A stretch of DNA of 64,000 bases from Saccharomonospora sp. NB11 (GTDB lineage: Bacteria > Actinomycetota > Actinomycetes > Mycobacteriales > Pseudonocardiaceae): the NCBI RefSeq assembly GCF_015910535.1, contig NZ_JACBJG010000003.1:124001-188000 (forward strand), given 5' to 3'. The stretch's first letter is position 1. Every line of letters begins with the position of its first letter. The translations under genes were made by a program, and so were the position numbers. The notes beneath the pieces were generated by a model. The model was not told the DNA's origin and did not search any database. It worked only from the letters and a program-made list of their open reading frames with translations. This document shows, one piece after another, positions 1 to 7,304 of this stretch.

Positions 1-951
1 CATCCGCAGCAGGTTCTGGAGGTAGTCGCCGATGGACTGCACCAGGTCCTTGAAGATGAACAGGGTGGGACCGAGCACGAGGACGGCGACCAACAGCACT
101 CCGGCCAACACCATGTTGATGTTGGACAGCCACTTGATGCCGCGCTTGACACCGGTGACCACGGAGAACAGCGCCAGCGCCGTGATCCCCCCGATGAGCA
201 CCACGTAGATCAGGTTGCCCGGATCCGACACGACGTCGAGGAAGTCGAGGCCGGCGCCGATCTGGATCACACCGAACCCGAGCGAGGTCGCGACTCCGAA
301 GAGCGTCCCGACGACGGCGGCGATGTCGATGACGTCACCCAGCCACCCGTGCACCCGCTTGCCGATGAGCGGCTCCAGGGCGTAGCGGATCGACACCGGG
401 CGCTTCTTGCGGTGGATGACGTAGGCGACGGCAACACCCACGACCACGTAGATCGCCCACGGGTGAAGTCCCCAGTGCAGGAACGTCTGGACGAGCGCGC
501 CCTGCGCTCCCTCCTCGTCCTGCGTGATTCCCGTGGCCCGGTTGGGCAGGCCCGCGTAGTGGTTGAGCGGCTCGGCCACTCCCCAGAACACCAGACCGAT
601 TCCCATACCGGCCGCGAACAGCATCGCGAACCACGACTTCAACGGGAACTCGGGTTCGTCCTCGTCAGGGCCGAGCTTGATGTCACCGTAGTGACTCAAC
701 CCGATCCACAGCGAGAAGACCACGAACAACGAAACGAGCAGCATGTAGTACCAGCTGAACGTCCCGATGACGGTTTCCTGGATCGCGCTGATCGCGTCGT
801 TCATCGCGTCGGGAGCGACGACGGTGGCGATCACGAAGGCCAGGATGATCAAGGCTGAAGGCCAGAACACCCTCGGCGCCACCGACGAGTACCACGGTCG
901 CCGTGGTGACCCGGCGGGCGCTGGGGCCTCAGTTTCGGACGTCGCCGTCAC
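1..951 (-). CDS. BCCT family betaine/carnitine/choline transporter (C-terminus cut by window edge)
   Basis: The first about 317 codons of an Na+- or H+-coupled membrane carrier for quaternary-ammonium osmolytes are visible; the remainder lies before base 1. Reading starts at GTG (951), with GGAGG just upstream, as VTATSETEAPAPAG, and continues through several membrane segments. Family landmarks are FAAGMGIGLVFWGVAEPL, LHWGLHPWAIYVVVG and KWLSNINMVLAGVL. The complete BCCT at 42123-43865 has the same blocks (FSAGMGIGLMFFGVYEP, WLSNINMVLAAVL), so the window holds two paralogues. The likely role is osmoprotectant uptake, consistent with the OpuC-type ABC operon at 36.5-40.1 kb. Substrate cannot be read from this fragment. 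Confidence 0.93.
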   Translation of the reverse strand, partial: MTATSETEAPAPAGSPRRPWYSSVAPRVFWPSALIILAFVIATVVAPDAMNDAISAIQETVIGTFSWYYMLLVSLFVVFSLWIGLSHYGDIKLGPDEDEPEFPLKSWFAMLFAAGMGIGLVFWGVAEPLNHYAGLPNRATGITQDEEGAQGALVQTFLHWGLHPWAIYVVVGVAVAYVIHRKKRPVSIRYALEPLIGKRVHGWLGDVIDIAAVVGTLFGVATSLGFGVIQIGAGLDFLDVVSDPGNLIYVVLIGGITALALFSVVTGVKRGIKWLSNINMVLAGVLLVAVLVLGPTLFIFKDLVQSIGDYLQNLLRM

Positions 952-1100
952 GAGGCTTGCCTCCTTCTTCGGATTTTTCGGACCGTAGGACCCTAGTGGC
1001 CCAGGACGCCGAACTGGGCCGAAATGGCCCCCCGAGCTGCCGAAACTCTCGAAAACAAGCCGCTGACCAGCACAAATAGAAGTTCATGTAACGTGCCACA

Positions 1101-1913
1101 GTGGCCACGCGAGTACGACACTGGATAAGTCCGCTCACCCCGGCTTTCCCCGAGCCCGTCACCGACCCCCGCGAGCGTCGTGCGCTCGTCGTGGAGGTCG
1201 TGCTCGTCTTCTCGATCACGCTCGGCCTGTCGGGCGTGCGCAGCGCGTTGTCGTTGCTGGACTCGCTGCTGCGCCCGGAACCGCTCGCCCAGCAGCAGGT
1301 CGCCCTGAACGTCTCGCGGGCGACCCTCGGACTGATCGACCTGCTGAAGCAACTGCTCGGCGTCGTGCAACTCGTCGGCTGGGGCGCCCTCGGGCTGTAC
1401 CTTCTGTGGCGGGCCGGTGTCAGGCTGTCCCGGATCGGGCTCGACCGCTCGCGTCCCGGCCGCGACACGGTCTGGGCGGTCGCACTGGCCGCGGTGATCG
1501 GCCTGCCCGGTCTGGCGTTCTACTTCGTCGCCTGGAAGCTCGGCTTCAACCTCGCCGTGCAGCCCTCCACGCTCGACGAAGCATGGTGGCGACCCGTGGT
1601 GCTGACCTTGTCGGCGTTCGGCAACTCGTTCGCCGAGGAAGTGCTCGTCGTCGGCTATCTGCTGACTCGACTCCGACAGCTCGGCCTGTCGGAGAACGGC
1701 TCCCTGCTGATCTCGGCACTGGTACGAGGCTCGTACCACCTCTATCAGGGACTCGGTGGGTTCGTCGGCAACGTCGTGATGGGGCTCGTCTTCGGCCGAC
1801 TCTGGCAGCGGACCAACCGCCTGTGGCCGCTGGTCGGGGCCCACCTGCTGCTCGACGTGGTCGCGTTCGTCGGGTACGCCGCGCTCCGGGACCACGTCGA
1901 CTGGCTGCCCTGA
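1101..1913 (+). CDS. CPBP family intramembrane metalloprotease
   Basis: A 270-residue multi-span membrane protein of the CPBP (Abi/CAAX protease-like) family. The family metal-site motifs are visible: FAEEVLVVGYLLTRL about residue 178, SYHLYQG about residue 214, and HLLLDVVAFVGYA near the C-terminus, which supply Glu-Glu and His ligands. The usual Arg after the EE pair is absent (EEVLVVGY), as in many actinobacterial members as far as I recall. Members process prenylated or membrane peptides or act in immunity; the target here is unknown. The GTG start at 1101 was chosen because TAACGT lies 6 nt upstream with no Shine-Dalgarno, suggesting a leaderless mRNA. It is divergent from the BCCT gene. 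Confidence 0.85.
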   Translation: MATRVRHWISPLTPAFPEPVTDPRERRALVVEVVLVFSITLGLSGVRSALSLLDSLLRPEPLAQQQVALNVSRATLGLIDLLKQLLGVVQLVGWGALGLYLLWRAGVRLSRIGLDRSRPGRDTVWAVALAAVIGLPGLAFYFVAWKLGFNLAVQPSTLDEAWWRPVVLTLSAFGNSFAEEVLVVGYLLTRLRQLGLSENGSLLISALVRGSYHLYQGLGGFVGNVVMGLVFGRLWQRTNRLWPLVGAHLLLDVVAFVGYAALRDHVDWLP

Positions 1914-2013
1914 GAACGACGTTGCACCATGTTCGAACACATGTTCTAATGGAATGGTCGGGCGGGAGCCAGAGCGACACGAGTCGTCACCGACACACGG
2001 TCAGGAGGGGACC

Positions 2014-2214
2014 ATGGCTTGCAAGATCACCCACCGGGTGAACGACCAACAGATCCGCTTCGCCAACCGCGACGCGGCCGAGCGGTACGCCGACATCATG
2101 GGGGGCGGCGTCCACAACTGGATCTTCACGACGGTGCCCAGCGGCGAGCACCAGCCTCGGGTACTGCACCCGGTGTCGACCGCGGCGCCGGTGCCCGCTC
2201 ACGGCTCGCGCTGA
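2014..2214 (+). CDS. small conserved hypothetical protein (66 aa)
   Basis: Starts at ATG 2014 (MACKITHRVNDQQIRFANR) with the strong ribosome-binding site AGGAGGGG at 2003-2010; an upstream in-frame ATG at 1954 lacks such a site. The N-terminal 40 residues look like a small folded domain (basic and polar, RDAAERYADIMGGGVHNWIFTTVP), followed by a Pro/His tail. No function is recognised. It stands alone between the CPBP gene and arcA, same strand, with about 100 and 150 bp of non-coding sequence on either side. Confidence 0.6.
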   Translation: MACKITHRVNDQQIRFANRDAAERYADIMGGGVHNWIFTTVPSGEHQPRVLHPVSTAAPVPAHGSR

Positions 2215-2364
2215 GCGGGCCGCGTTCGGGTCGACGCAACGAACCGCGCCCGGGGCACCCACTTCGTTGCGAGGCGAGGGCACCCCGGAGCGAAGGCGCT
2301 ACCACGCCGCGCCGCGTCGTTTCACGTCCCGCGGCGTGCGTCGTCGGTCATTAGTCTCGCGCCT

Positions 2365-3615
2365 GTGACCGAATCGACGATTCCCAGCTCCAGCAGCCCT
2401 TCCGAACGCGTTCCCGGCCGGGTGGACAGCGAGGTCGGGCCGTTGCGGACGGTTTTGGTACACCGCCCCGGCAACGAACTGCGGCGACTCACTCCCCGAA
2501 ACAACGACCAGTTGCTCTTCGACTCGATCCCGTGGGTCGACCGCGCCCAGGAGGAGCACGACGCCTTCGCGACGGTGCTGCGTAGCCGTGGCGTCGAGGT
2601 CCTGCTCCTCGCCGACGTGCTGACCACCGCCTTGGAGGACCCGAGGGCGCACGCGGCCGGCGTCCACGCGGCCGTCGACGCCCGGAGGCTGGGCGCCGAG
2701 TTGGCGGACGTCCTGCGTTCACACCTGTCGACGGCCTCCCCCGAGACGCTCACCGAGGTCCTCATGTCGGGCATGACGTTCGAGGAACTGCCCGCCTCGG
2801 AGGGTGGCTCGCTCGTGCGGAGGATGCATCACCCGCACGACTTCGCGGTGGACCCGCTGCCGAACCTGCTCTTCACCCGCGACTCGTCGGTGTGGATCGG
2901 GAACCGAGTCGCGATCTCGTCGCTGGCGATGCCCGCGCGCAAGAGGGAGACCGCCCTGCTCGACCTGGTCTACGCCTACCACCCGCGGTTCCGGGGCGCG
3001 GGGCGCGCGTACGGGGCGCACTCGGCCCCCGTCGAGGGCGGTGACGTGCTGCAACTCGCGCCGGGCGTACTGGCCGTCGGCGTGGGCGAGCGCACCACTC
3101 CCGCCGGGGCCGAGTCGCTCGCGAGGTCGGTGTTCGCCGACGACCTCGCGCACACCGTGCTGGCCGTCCCGATCGCGCAGGACCGGGCCACGATGCATCT
3201 CGACACCGTGTGCACGATGGTCGGCCCGGACGCGGTGGTGATGTATCCGCTCGCTCAGGACTCCCTCATCGCCTACACGCTCACCCCCGACGACGAGAAG
3301 GGCGTCCGCGTGAACGGTCCCGCGCCGTTCCTGGAAGCGGCGGCGGAAGCGATGGGCATCGACCGGTTGCGCGTCATCGACACGGGACTCGACCCCGTGA
3401 CGGCGGAACGGGAGCAGTGGGACGACGGCAACAACACGCTCGCGCTCGCTCCAAGCGTCGTGGTGGCCTACGAACGCAATCTGGAGACGAACGCGCGGCT
3501 GGAGGACGCAGGCATCGAGGTCGTGCGCATCGCCGGTTCCGAACTGGGCTCCGGCCGGGGCGGTCCACGGTGCATGTCGTGCCCGATCGCGCGGGACGCC
3601 GTGGAGGTTAGGTAA
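2365..3615 (+). CDS. arcA: arginine deiminase
   Basis: Hydrolyses L-arginine to citrulline and ammonia, the first step of the arginine deiminase pathway, in the cytoplasm. The 416-residue length is normal. Visible guanidino-group-modifying motifs include [51 protein letters not shown] and the C-terminal catalytic cysteine in [14 protein letters not shown]. No carbamate kinase or ornithine carbamoyltransferase lies in the window, so the complete ATP-yielding pathway is not encoded here. The GTG start is preceded 7 nt upstream by TAGTCT, suggesting a leaderless transcript. The 3' end runs into the iron boxes of the ferritin gene: the first box begins five bases before the TAA stop is completed. 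Confidence 0.95.
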   Translation: MTESTIPSSSSPSERVPGRVDSEVGPLRTVLVHRPGNELRRLTPRNNDQLLFDSIPWVDRAQEEHDAFATVLRSRGVEVLLLADVLTTALEDPRAHAAGVHAAVDARRLGAELADVLRSHLSTASPETLTEVLMSGMTFEELPASEGGSLVRRMHHPHDFAVDPLPNLLFTRDSSVWIGNRVAISSLAMPARKRETALLDLVYAYHPRFRGAGRAYGAHSAPVEGGDVLQLAPGVLAVGVGERTTPAGAESLARSVFADDLAHTVLAVPIAQDRATMHLDTVCTMVGPDAVVMYPLAQDSLIAYTLTPDDEKGVRVNGPAPFLEAAAEAMGIDRLRVIDTGLDPVTAEREQWDDGNNTLALAPSVVVAYERNLETNARLEDAGIEVVRIAGSELGSGRGGPRCMSCPIARDAVEVR

Positions 3616-3666
3616 GGCTTTTCGCAATTAGTGAAGGCTTTACTAATTGAAGGAAACCTTGGCTAA
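3608..3666 (+). promoter_or_regulatory. tandem IdeR/DtxR-type iron boxes upstream of ferritin
   Basis: Three 19-bp sites begin at 3608, 3628 and 3648, exactly 20 bp apart. By my count the first two each match 13 of 19 positions of the DtxR/IdeR consensus (TTAGGTTAGGCTAACCTAA), sharing AAGGCTTT; the third matches only 10. The array lies about 80-135 bp upstream of the putative ferritin transcription start at 3744, too far upstream for simple repression. In mycobacteria IdeR activates bfrB from tandem upstream boxes, so the same logic is inferred here. Confidence 0.7.
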
Positions 3667-3743
3667 CAGAATTGTACCCGAATGGGACACGAATCACCGC
3701 CCGCATGTGGATCGCGAACCGAATTCATGCGTATGGTTGAAGC

Positions 3744-4292
3744 ATGGTCAGCATGAAGAGGAATCCTCGGTCGAAGTTCTACGAACTACTCCAGGCGCAG
3801 ATTCGCAACGAATTCCACGCCTCGCAGCAGTACGTGGCGGTGGCGGTCTGGTACGACGGCAAGGACCTGCCGCAGCTGGCCAAGCACTTCTACCGACAGG
3901 CACTGGAGGAACGCAACCACGCGATGGCGCTGGTGCAGTACCTCCTCGACACCGATCACCACGTCGAGATTCCCGACGTGCCGGCGGTGCGCAACGACTT
4001 CGCCGACATCCGGGAACCGGTCGCGCTCGCCCTCGCACAGGAGCAGGAGGTCGAGGCCGACTTCGTGCAGCTCGCGAAGGTGGCCCGCGACGAGGACGAC
4101 TTCACGGGCGCGGAGTTCGTGCAGTGGTTCCTCAAGGAACAGGTCGAGGAGATCTCCTCGATGAAACGACTCCTGAACGTGGTCGACATGGCCAAGGGGA
4201 ACGTGTTCGACGTCGAACAGTTCCTCTTCCGGGAGAGTGTCGGCGAGGAGGACGACTCGTCCATGCCTCCGGTCGCGGGCGGAAAACTGTGA
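3744..4292 (+). CDS. ferritin, non-heme iron storage (BfrB type)
   Basis: A four-helix-bundle iron-storage protein of 182 residues that oxidises Fe(II) and stores it as mineral in a 24-mer. Diiron-centre residues are visible: Glu23 in RNEFHASQQYVA, the ExxH pair Glu56/His59 in EERNHAM, and downstream EQEVEADF and FLKEQVEE. There is no obvious heme Met, so it is ferritin rather than bacterioferritin, like mycobacterial BfrB. ATG 3744 is preceded 6 nt upstream by TATGGT, which suggests leaderless transcription; ATG 3753 is an alternative. The tandem iron boxes upstream suggest iron-dependent activation. It converges on erm across a strong hairpin terminator. Confidence 0.94.
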   Translation: MVSMKRNPRSKFYELLQAQIRNEFHASQQYVAVAVWYDGKDLPQLAKHFYRQALEERNHAMALVQYLLDTDHHVEIPDVPAVRNDFADIREPVALALAQEQEVEADFVQLAKVARDEDDFTGAEFVQWFLKEQVEEISSMKRLLNVVDMAKGNVFDVEQFLFRESVGEEDDSSMPPVAGGKL

Positions 4293-4298
4293 CGCCGG

Positions 4299-4334
4299 AA
4301 ACGTCTCGACGAGAAAACCCTCGTCGAGACGTTT
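4299..4334. terminator. bidirectional terminator between ferritin and erm
   Basis: A perfect 15-bp inverted repeat, arms 4299-4313 and 4320-4334, with a 6-nt loop (AAAACC) sits between two convergent genes, 7 bp after the ferritin stop and 9 bp before the erm stop. Plus-strand transcripts end the stem in UUUU (4332-4335) and minus-strand transcripts have AAA/UUU in the same place, so it can act in both directions. Confidence 0.85.
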
Positions 4335-4342
4335 TCCGATGA

Positions 4343-5173
4343 TCAATTCTTGCGACGGCCGTGCGGCCGGGAACTCGCGCTCGCCACACGAACCGTCTCC
4401 CGGGAGCTGACCGCGTCCCACAGCGCCGCCCATTGGTGCGCGTCGAGATCACGCGGCAGGTGGTGCGACCGGATTCGCGCGCGGCCGAGAACACGTCGGG
4501 TCGTCGCCGCGCTCCACCCCGTCCATCCCGAGACGATGGCCTCCATACCGCGGCCCCGTCCCGTGAACATCGCCCGCACGAAGGTCTCGTAGGGCCGACG
4601 ACGCGCAGGGTCGATCAACGGCGAACCCCGTCGGGTGATCGCGAGCAGCCCGCCGTCGACGCTCGGTACCGGGCGGAAGCCGTGGGCAGGCACGCGCCCG
4701 TGCAGTTCGAAGACGAACCACGGCGCGCTCTGCGCGGTGAGCATCGTGCCTCCCCCGACACCGGCCCGTTTCCGCGCGACCTCCCACTGAGTCAGCAGGA
4801 CCGCGTGCTCCCAGCCGCGGGCCGTGAGCAGTCGGCGCAGGATCGGGGTCGTGAGGTGGTAGGGCAGGTTCCCGACCACCACGGGCTGGTCGACGCCCCG
4901 GGCCAACGCGGCGACTGCATCGGTCTGGACCACCGTGGCGCGGGGAACGCGTCGACGGAGTGCGCGGACTCGATGTTCGTCGATCTCCAGCGCCGTGACG
5001 CTGCGCCCGAGCCGCGTCAACGGGCGGGTGAGGGCACCGTCACCGGCGCCGATCTCCAGGACGGGACCGCGCGTCGCCGCGACGAGCGTGACGATGCGGT
5101 CGATGGTCGGTCGGTGGACGAGGAAGTTCTGTCCCAGTTCGTGGCGTCCGCCGTGACGGGAACGGTGTCGCAT
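4343..5173 (-). CDS. Erm-family 23S rRNA (adenine-N6)-methyltransferase
   Basis: Predicted to methylate the N6 of A2058 in 23S rRNA using S-adenosylmethionine, giving macrolide-lincosamide-streptogramin B resistance. The 276 residues show the Erm order: HELGQNFLVHRPTIDRIV (motif X), VLEIGAGDGALTRPL (SAM motif I), VVGNLPYHLTTPILRRLL (catalytic NLPY motif IV), LLTQWEVARKRAG and the Erm-typical FRPVPSVDGGLLAITRR. LTQWE and the downstream region separate it from KsgA/Dim1. ATG 5173 has GGAG 7 nt upstream, inside a hairpin. A leader ORF (5298-5339), competing hairpins and a candidate WhiB7-type promoter precede it, pointing to antibiotic-induced expression. No macrolide cluster is present, so this looks like intrinsic resistance rather than producer self-protection. 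Confidence 0.93.
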   Translation of the reverse strand: MRHRSRHGGRHELGQNFLVHRPTIDRIVTLVAATRGPVLEIGAGDGALTRPLTRLGRSVTALEIDEHRVRALRRRVPRATVVQTDAVAALARGVDQPVVVGNLPYHLTTPILRRLLTARGWEHAVLLTQWEVARKRAGVGGGTMLTAQSAPWFVFELHGRVPAHGFRPVPSVDGGLLAITRRGSPLIDPARRRPYETFVRAMFTGRGRGMEAIVSGWTGWSAATTRRVLGRARIRSHHLPRDLDAHQWAALWDAVSSRETVRVASASSRPHGRRKN

Positions 5174-5177
5174 GTGA

Positions 5178-5306
5178 GCGCTCCGGAAGACGAAGGGAGC
5201 GCCCCGGCGGGCAGTCGGGTACGAGGAAACGACGCGCGTCCGGGGCGCATGAACGGCCCGGGCGACGGCGCGTGAGGTCGGTGATCGCGACGCGCCGTCA
5301 GGCGCG
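5178..5306 (-). promoter_or_regulatory. erm translational attenuator: competing hairpins that hide or free the ribosome-binding site
   Basis: In the mRNA, GCGCTCC (5202-5196) pairs perfectly with GGAGCGC (5184-5178), burying the erm Shine-Dalgarno GGAG. A competing 9-bp stem, GCGCCCCGG (5248-5240) with CCGGGGCGC (5207-5199), overlaps the first arm and would free the site. Upstream, ACGGCGCG (5298-5291) can pair with CGCGCCGT (5272-5265), or its GGCGCG part with CGCGCC (5306-5301) around the leader stop codon. This linked series resembles classical erm attenuation controlled by a stalled ribosome. Pairings are read directly; energies were not computed, and GC-rich DNA gives some such pairs by chance. 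Confidence 0.65.
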
Positions 5307-5339
5307 GCGGTCCCGGATCCAGGAAATGAGCGCCGTCAT
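5298..5339 (-). CDS. candidate erm leader peptide (13 aa)
   Basis: A 13-codon ORF reading MTALISWIRDRRA ends 124 nt before the erm start and begins about 25 nt after the predicted transcription start. It contains Arg-Asp-Arg, fitting the Arg/Lys-X-Arg/Lys motif at which macrolide-bound ribosomes stall in several known leader peptides. No strong Shine-Dalgarno is visible; an in-frame TTG five codons upstream is an alternative start. The frame is also the tail of a longer shadow frame, so coding status rests on position and motif only. Confidence 0.5.
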   Translation of the reverse strand: MTALISWIRDRRA

Positions 5340-5370
5340 CGGCGCGCTGCACAACGTTCCCACGGCGGGA

Positions 5371-5407
5371 AGCCTAGCCACCGCCTCACGCGGTGACCAT
5401 CGATTTT
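5371..5407 (-). promoter_or_regulatory. candidate WhiB7-type promoter of erm
   Basis: On the minus strand: AAAATCGA (5407-5400) directly before TGGTCA (-35, 5399-5394), a 17-nt spacer, then TAGGCT (-10, 5376-5371). WhiB7 promoters in mycobacteria carry an AT-rich element immediately upstream of the -35 box, and erm genes are classic WhiB7 targets. The element lies just after the stop of the preceding gene and gives a transcript starting about 5364, ahead of the leader ORF. Confidence 0.6.
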
Positions 5408-5416
5408 CTCGTCGAC

Positions 5417-6256
5417 TCAGCAGTCGTAGGTGTGGGCCTTCAGCGCGAGGGTGTCGACGAAGCCGTCGACGGCGGTGAACTCGTAGACGCCCTCTCCGGT
5501 GTCCACGACATAGGTTCGGTCCACCGACCGGCCCTCCGGGTAGAGGGTCTCCAGGTCCCCGACCGGCGTTCCGATGCCTGCGCCCTCGGGCGTCACCGCA
5601 TTGTTGGCGGTGAAGCCGACGATGCCGTACTCGCGGGAGATCGTCACCGCACTCACCGACGAGTCGCCCTCCGTGAGCGAGTAGTCCGCGCACACCGACG
5701 GCGGGGGCGCGTCGGCGGACACCACGAGCAGCTCCGTCGCCACGGCCTCGCGATACGGCATGCCGAGCTTCAACTGTCGGTATCCGTCGGCCGCGAGCAC
5801 CGCGTCGGCGACGAGGATGCGGCCGGTCTCCATGGTCGCGCTCGGCGGCGGCACGACTGCCGAGCTGACCTCGGCACTGGGCGTCGCCGCCGACGGGCCG
5901 TCGGGCACCGGCTCGGCCTGCGGTGGGGGGCCGTCCGGGTGTTCCGGGTGCGGGGTGTGGAGCGTGGAGGCGTCGACGGGCGGAGCCTCGGGCGGTGAGA
6001 CGGCGACGTTGTAGTCGTTCTGCCGCTCGTCCGAGGCGGACCCGGCCGTCACGAGGGCCACGGTGGCCGCGACCACGGCGAGCGTCGTCCCGCTCCCGGT
6101 GAGCACGACCCGGCGCCGACGCCTGCGCCGTGCACCGGCCACGATCTGCTCGCCCACCCGAGGCGCGGGGACCACGTCGAGCCGAGGGTCCGCGAACAGT
6201 GCGTGCAGCCGTGCGTCGAGGTCGTCGCCCGTGCCGTTCGGATCGGAAGTGCTCAC
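5417..6256 (-). CDS. membrane-anchored protein coupled to SigE-type sigma factor (possible anti-sigma factor)
   Basis: A 279-residue protein: a short cytoplasmic N-terminus (DDLDARLHALFADPRLDVV), an Arg cluster (RRRRRR), one membrane segment (about residues 50-72), a Pro/Ser/Thr-rich outer linker and a C-terminal extracytoplasmic domain of about 130 residues with two Cys (VCADYS and terminal YDC) that may form a disulfide. GTG 6256 overlaps the stop of the sigma gene (GTGA), so translation is probably coupled. The arrangement suggests a membrane regulator or sensor for that sigma factor; no recognised anti-sigma zinc motif is seen, so the role is inferred from position. Confidence 0.75.
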   Translation of the reverse strand: MSTSDPNGTGDDLDARLHALFADPRLDVVPAPRVGEQIVAGARRRRRRRVVLTGSGTTLAVVAATVALVTAGSASDERQNDYNVAVSPPEAPPVDASTLHTPHPEHPDGPPPQAEPVPDGPSAATPSAEVSSAVVPPPSATMETGRILVADAVLAADGYRQLKLGMPYREAVATELLVVSADAPPPSVCADYSLTEGDSSVSAVTISREYGIVGFTANNAVTPEGAGIGTPVGDLETLYPEGRSVDRTYVVDTGEGVYEFTAVDGFVDTLALKAHTYDC

Positions 6257-6843
6257 AGCACGCCCCTCCCTTCGCTGTCGGCGTGGCGAAGCTTCTTTCG
6301 TAGCGAGCTCAGCGCTTTGCTCGCCTGGCTCTTGACGGTGCCCTGACTGACACCCAACGACGCGGCGATCTCGGCCTCGCTGAGGTTCTCGTAGTAGCGC
6401 AGCACGATGACGGCCCGCTGCCGCGGAGGTAGCTCGCGCAGGGCCGCCCAGAGCGGCTCGTGCTCGAACGGGTCCGCGTGCACGATCGAGGAATGCTCGG
6501 GAACCTCGGCCACGAGGCTCTCGCGGCGGAGCCGCCGCCAGCGACTGATGTGGGCGTTGGTCATCGACCGACGGACGTAGGCGAGCGGGTCGCCGGCCTT
6601 GCGCACGACCGAGCCCCAACGGGAGCCGATCTTCTCCAGCACCGACTGCACGAGATCCGCGGCGTCGTGCGGGTTTCCCGTGAGCGCATGCCCGTAGCGC
6701 AACAACCCGGGCAGGCTCGCCTCCACGAACTCGGAGAAGTTCGTGAGGTCGCCAGACACGGCCAGGTCCTTCCTGTGGCCGGCGACGCGCGTCAACCGAC
6801 CGTCGTGGGGAGTGGTGGGCACAGCGGGTACGAACGCAGTCAC
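6253..6843 (-). CDS. SigE-family ECF RNA polymerase sigma factor
   Basis: An extracytoplasmic-function sigma factor of 196 residues. Region 2 is LLRYGHALTGNPHDAADLVQSVLEKI...WRRLRRESL and region 4 is LPPRQRAVIVLRYYENLSEAEIAASLGVSQGTVKSQASKALSSLRKKL. GTG 6843 has GGGAGGG 7 nt upstream; GTG 6759 (VSGDLTNFSEFVEASLPG) matches where most family members begin and also has AGGAAGG upstream, so either start is possible. The upstream ribosome-binding site is one arm of a 13-bp inverted repeat, a possible control point. The 3' end overlaps the downstream membrane protein by 4 nt. Confidence 0.9.
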   Translation of the reverse strand: MTAFVPAVPTTPHDGRLTRVAGHRKDLAVSGDLTNFSEFVEASLPGLLRYGHALTGNPHDAADLVQSVLEKIGSRWGSVVRKAGDPLAYVRRSMTNAHISRWRRLRRESLVAEVPEHSSIVHADPFEHEPLWAALRELPPRQRAVIVLRYYENLSEAEIAASLGVSQGTVKSQASKALSSLRKKLRHADSEGRGVL

Positions 6844-6850
6844 CGTAATC

Positions 6851-6916
6851 CCTCCCTCACGCGGCCTCGTCTGCGCCTTCCGGTCGTCGGGCTGAGGTGG
6901 TCACGCGTGAGGGAGG
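6851..6916 (-). repeat. 13-bp inverted repeat covering the sigma-gene ribosome-binding site
   Basis: CCTCCCTCACGCG (6851-6863) and CGCGTGAGGGAGG (6904-6916) are perfect inverted copies separated by 40 bp. In the minus-strand mRNA the second arm contains the GGGAGGG Shine-Dalgarno of the GTG 6843 start, so a long-range stem would block it. It could equally be a DNA-level regulator site or a weak terminator after the DUF952 gene (stop 6942); there is no U-run. Confidence 0.6.
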
Positions 6917-6941
6917 CGAGAGGTTGCCTGGACCTGTCGAG

Positions 6942-7304
6942 TCACCCTCCGAAAGTGGGACGCGGCGGCACGAACCGCCCGTCGGGTCCCGGCTCGTAGG
7001 GCTCGACCGACACCACCGCCGACCTCGGGATCGGCCCGTAGACGTGCGGAAACCACACGCCGTCCGGGTCGGCCGGGTCACCCGGCTCCCACCGGACGGG
7101 GGCGTCGAGCAGCTCGGGGTCGATCGTCAACAGCACGAGGTCGGTCCGGCCGCCCGCCAGTGCGTTGGCGGGCAGATGCACCGTGCCGTACTCCGAGCAG
7201 TGGACGAACCCCTGCTCGTCGAGCGAGGCCGTCCGGTAGGACTCACCGGCGGCCTCCCAGTCGGCGGCCGGACAGAAGTGCAGCAGCATCGGCCGCACGC
7301 TCAT
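6942..7304 (-). CDS. DUF952 family protein
   Basis: A 120-residue cytoplasmic protein of the DUF952 family. Landmarks are LLHFCPAADWEAA near the N-terminus, EQGFVHCSEYGTVHLPAN in the middle and a C-terminal FPHVYGPIPRSAVVSVEPYEPGPDG. The conserved His/Cys around FVHCS are typical of this ADP-ribosyltransferase-like fold family; biochemical function is unknown. ATG 7304 overlaps the TGA of the DUF5926 gene (ATGA), so the two are co-translated. Confidence 0.88.
   Translation of the reverse strand: MSVRPMLLHFCPAADWEAAGESYRTASLDEQGFVHCSEYGTVHLPANALAGGRTDLVLLTIDPELLDAPVRWEPGDPADPDGVWFPHVYGPIPRSAVVSVEPYEPGPDGRFVPPRPTFGG

Noticed and set aside
4343-5173. KsgA/Dim1 16S rRNA dimethyltransferase instead of Erm
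   Set aside because: HELGQNFL at the N-terminus and the LLTQWEVARKR and FRPVPSVD blocks fit Erm, and the attenuator-like leader suits resistance control.
5203-5252. Second small minus-strand frame (MRPGRASFPRTR...) as erm leader
   Set aside because: It runs through the erm start in another frame without stopping nearby, so it cannot release or stall ribosomes in the needed place.
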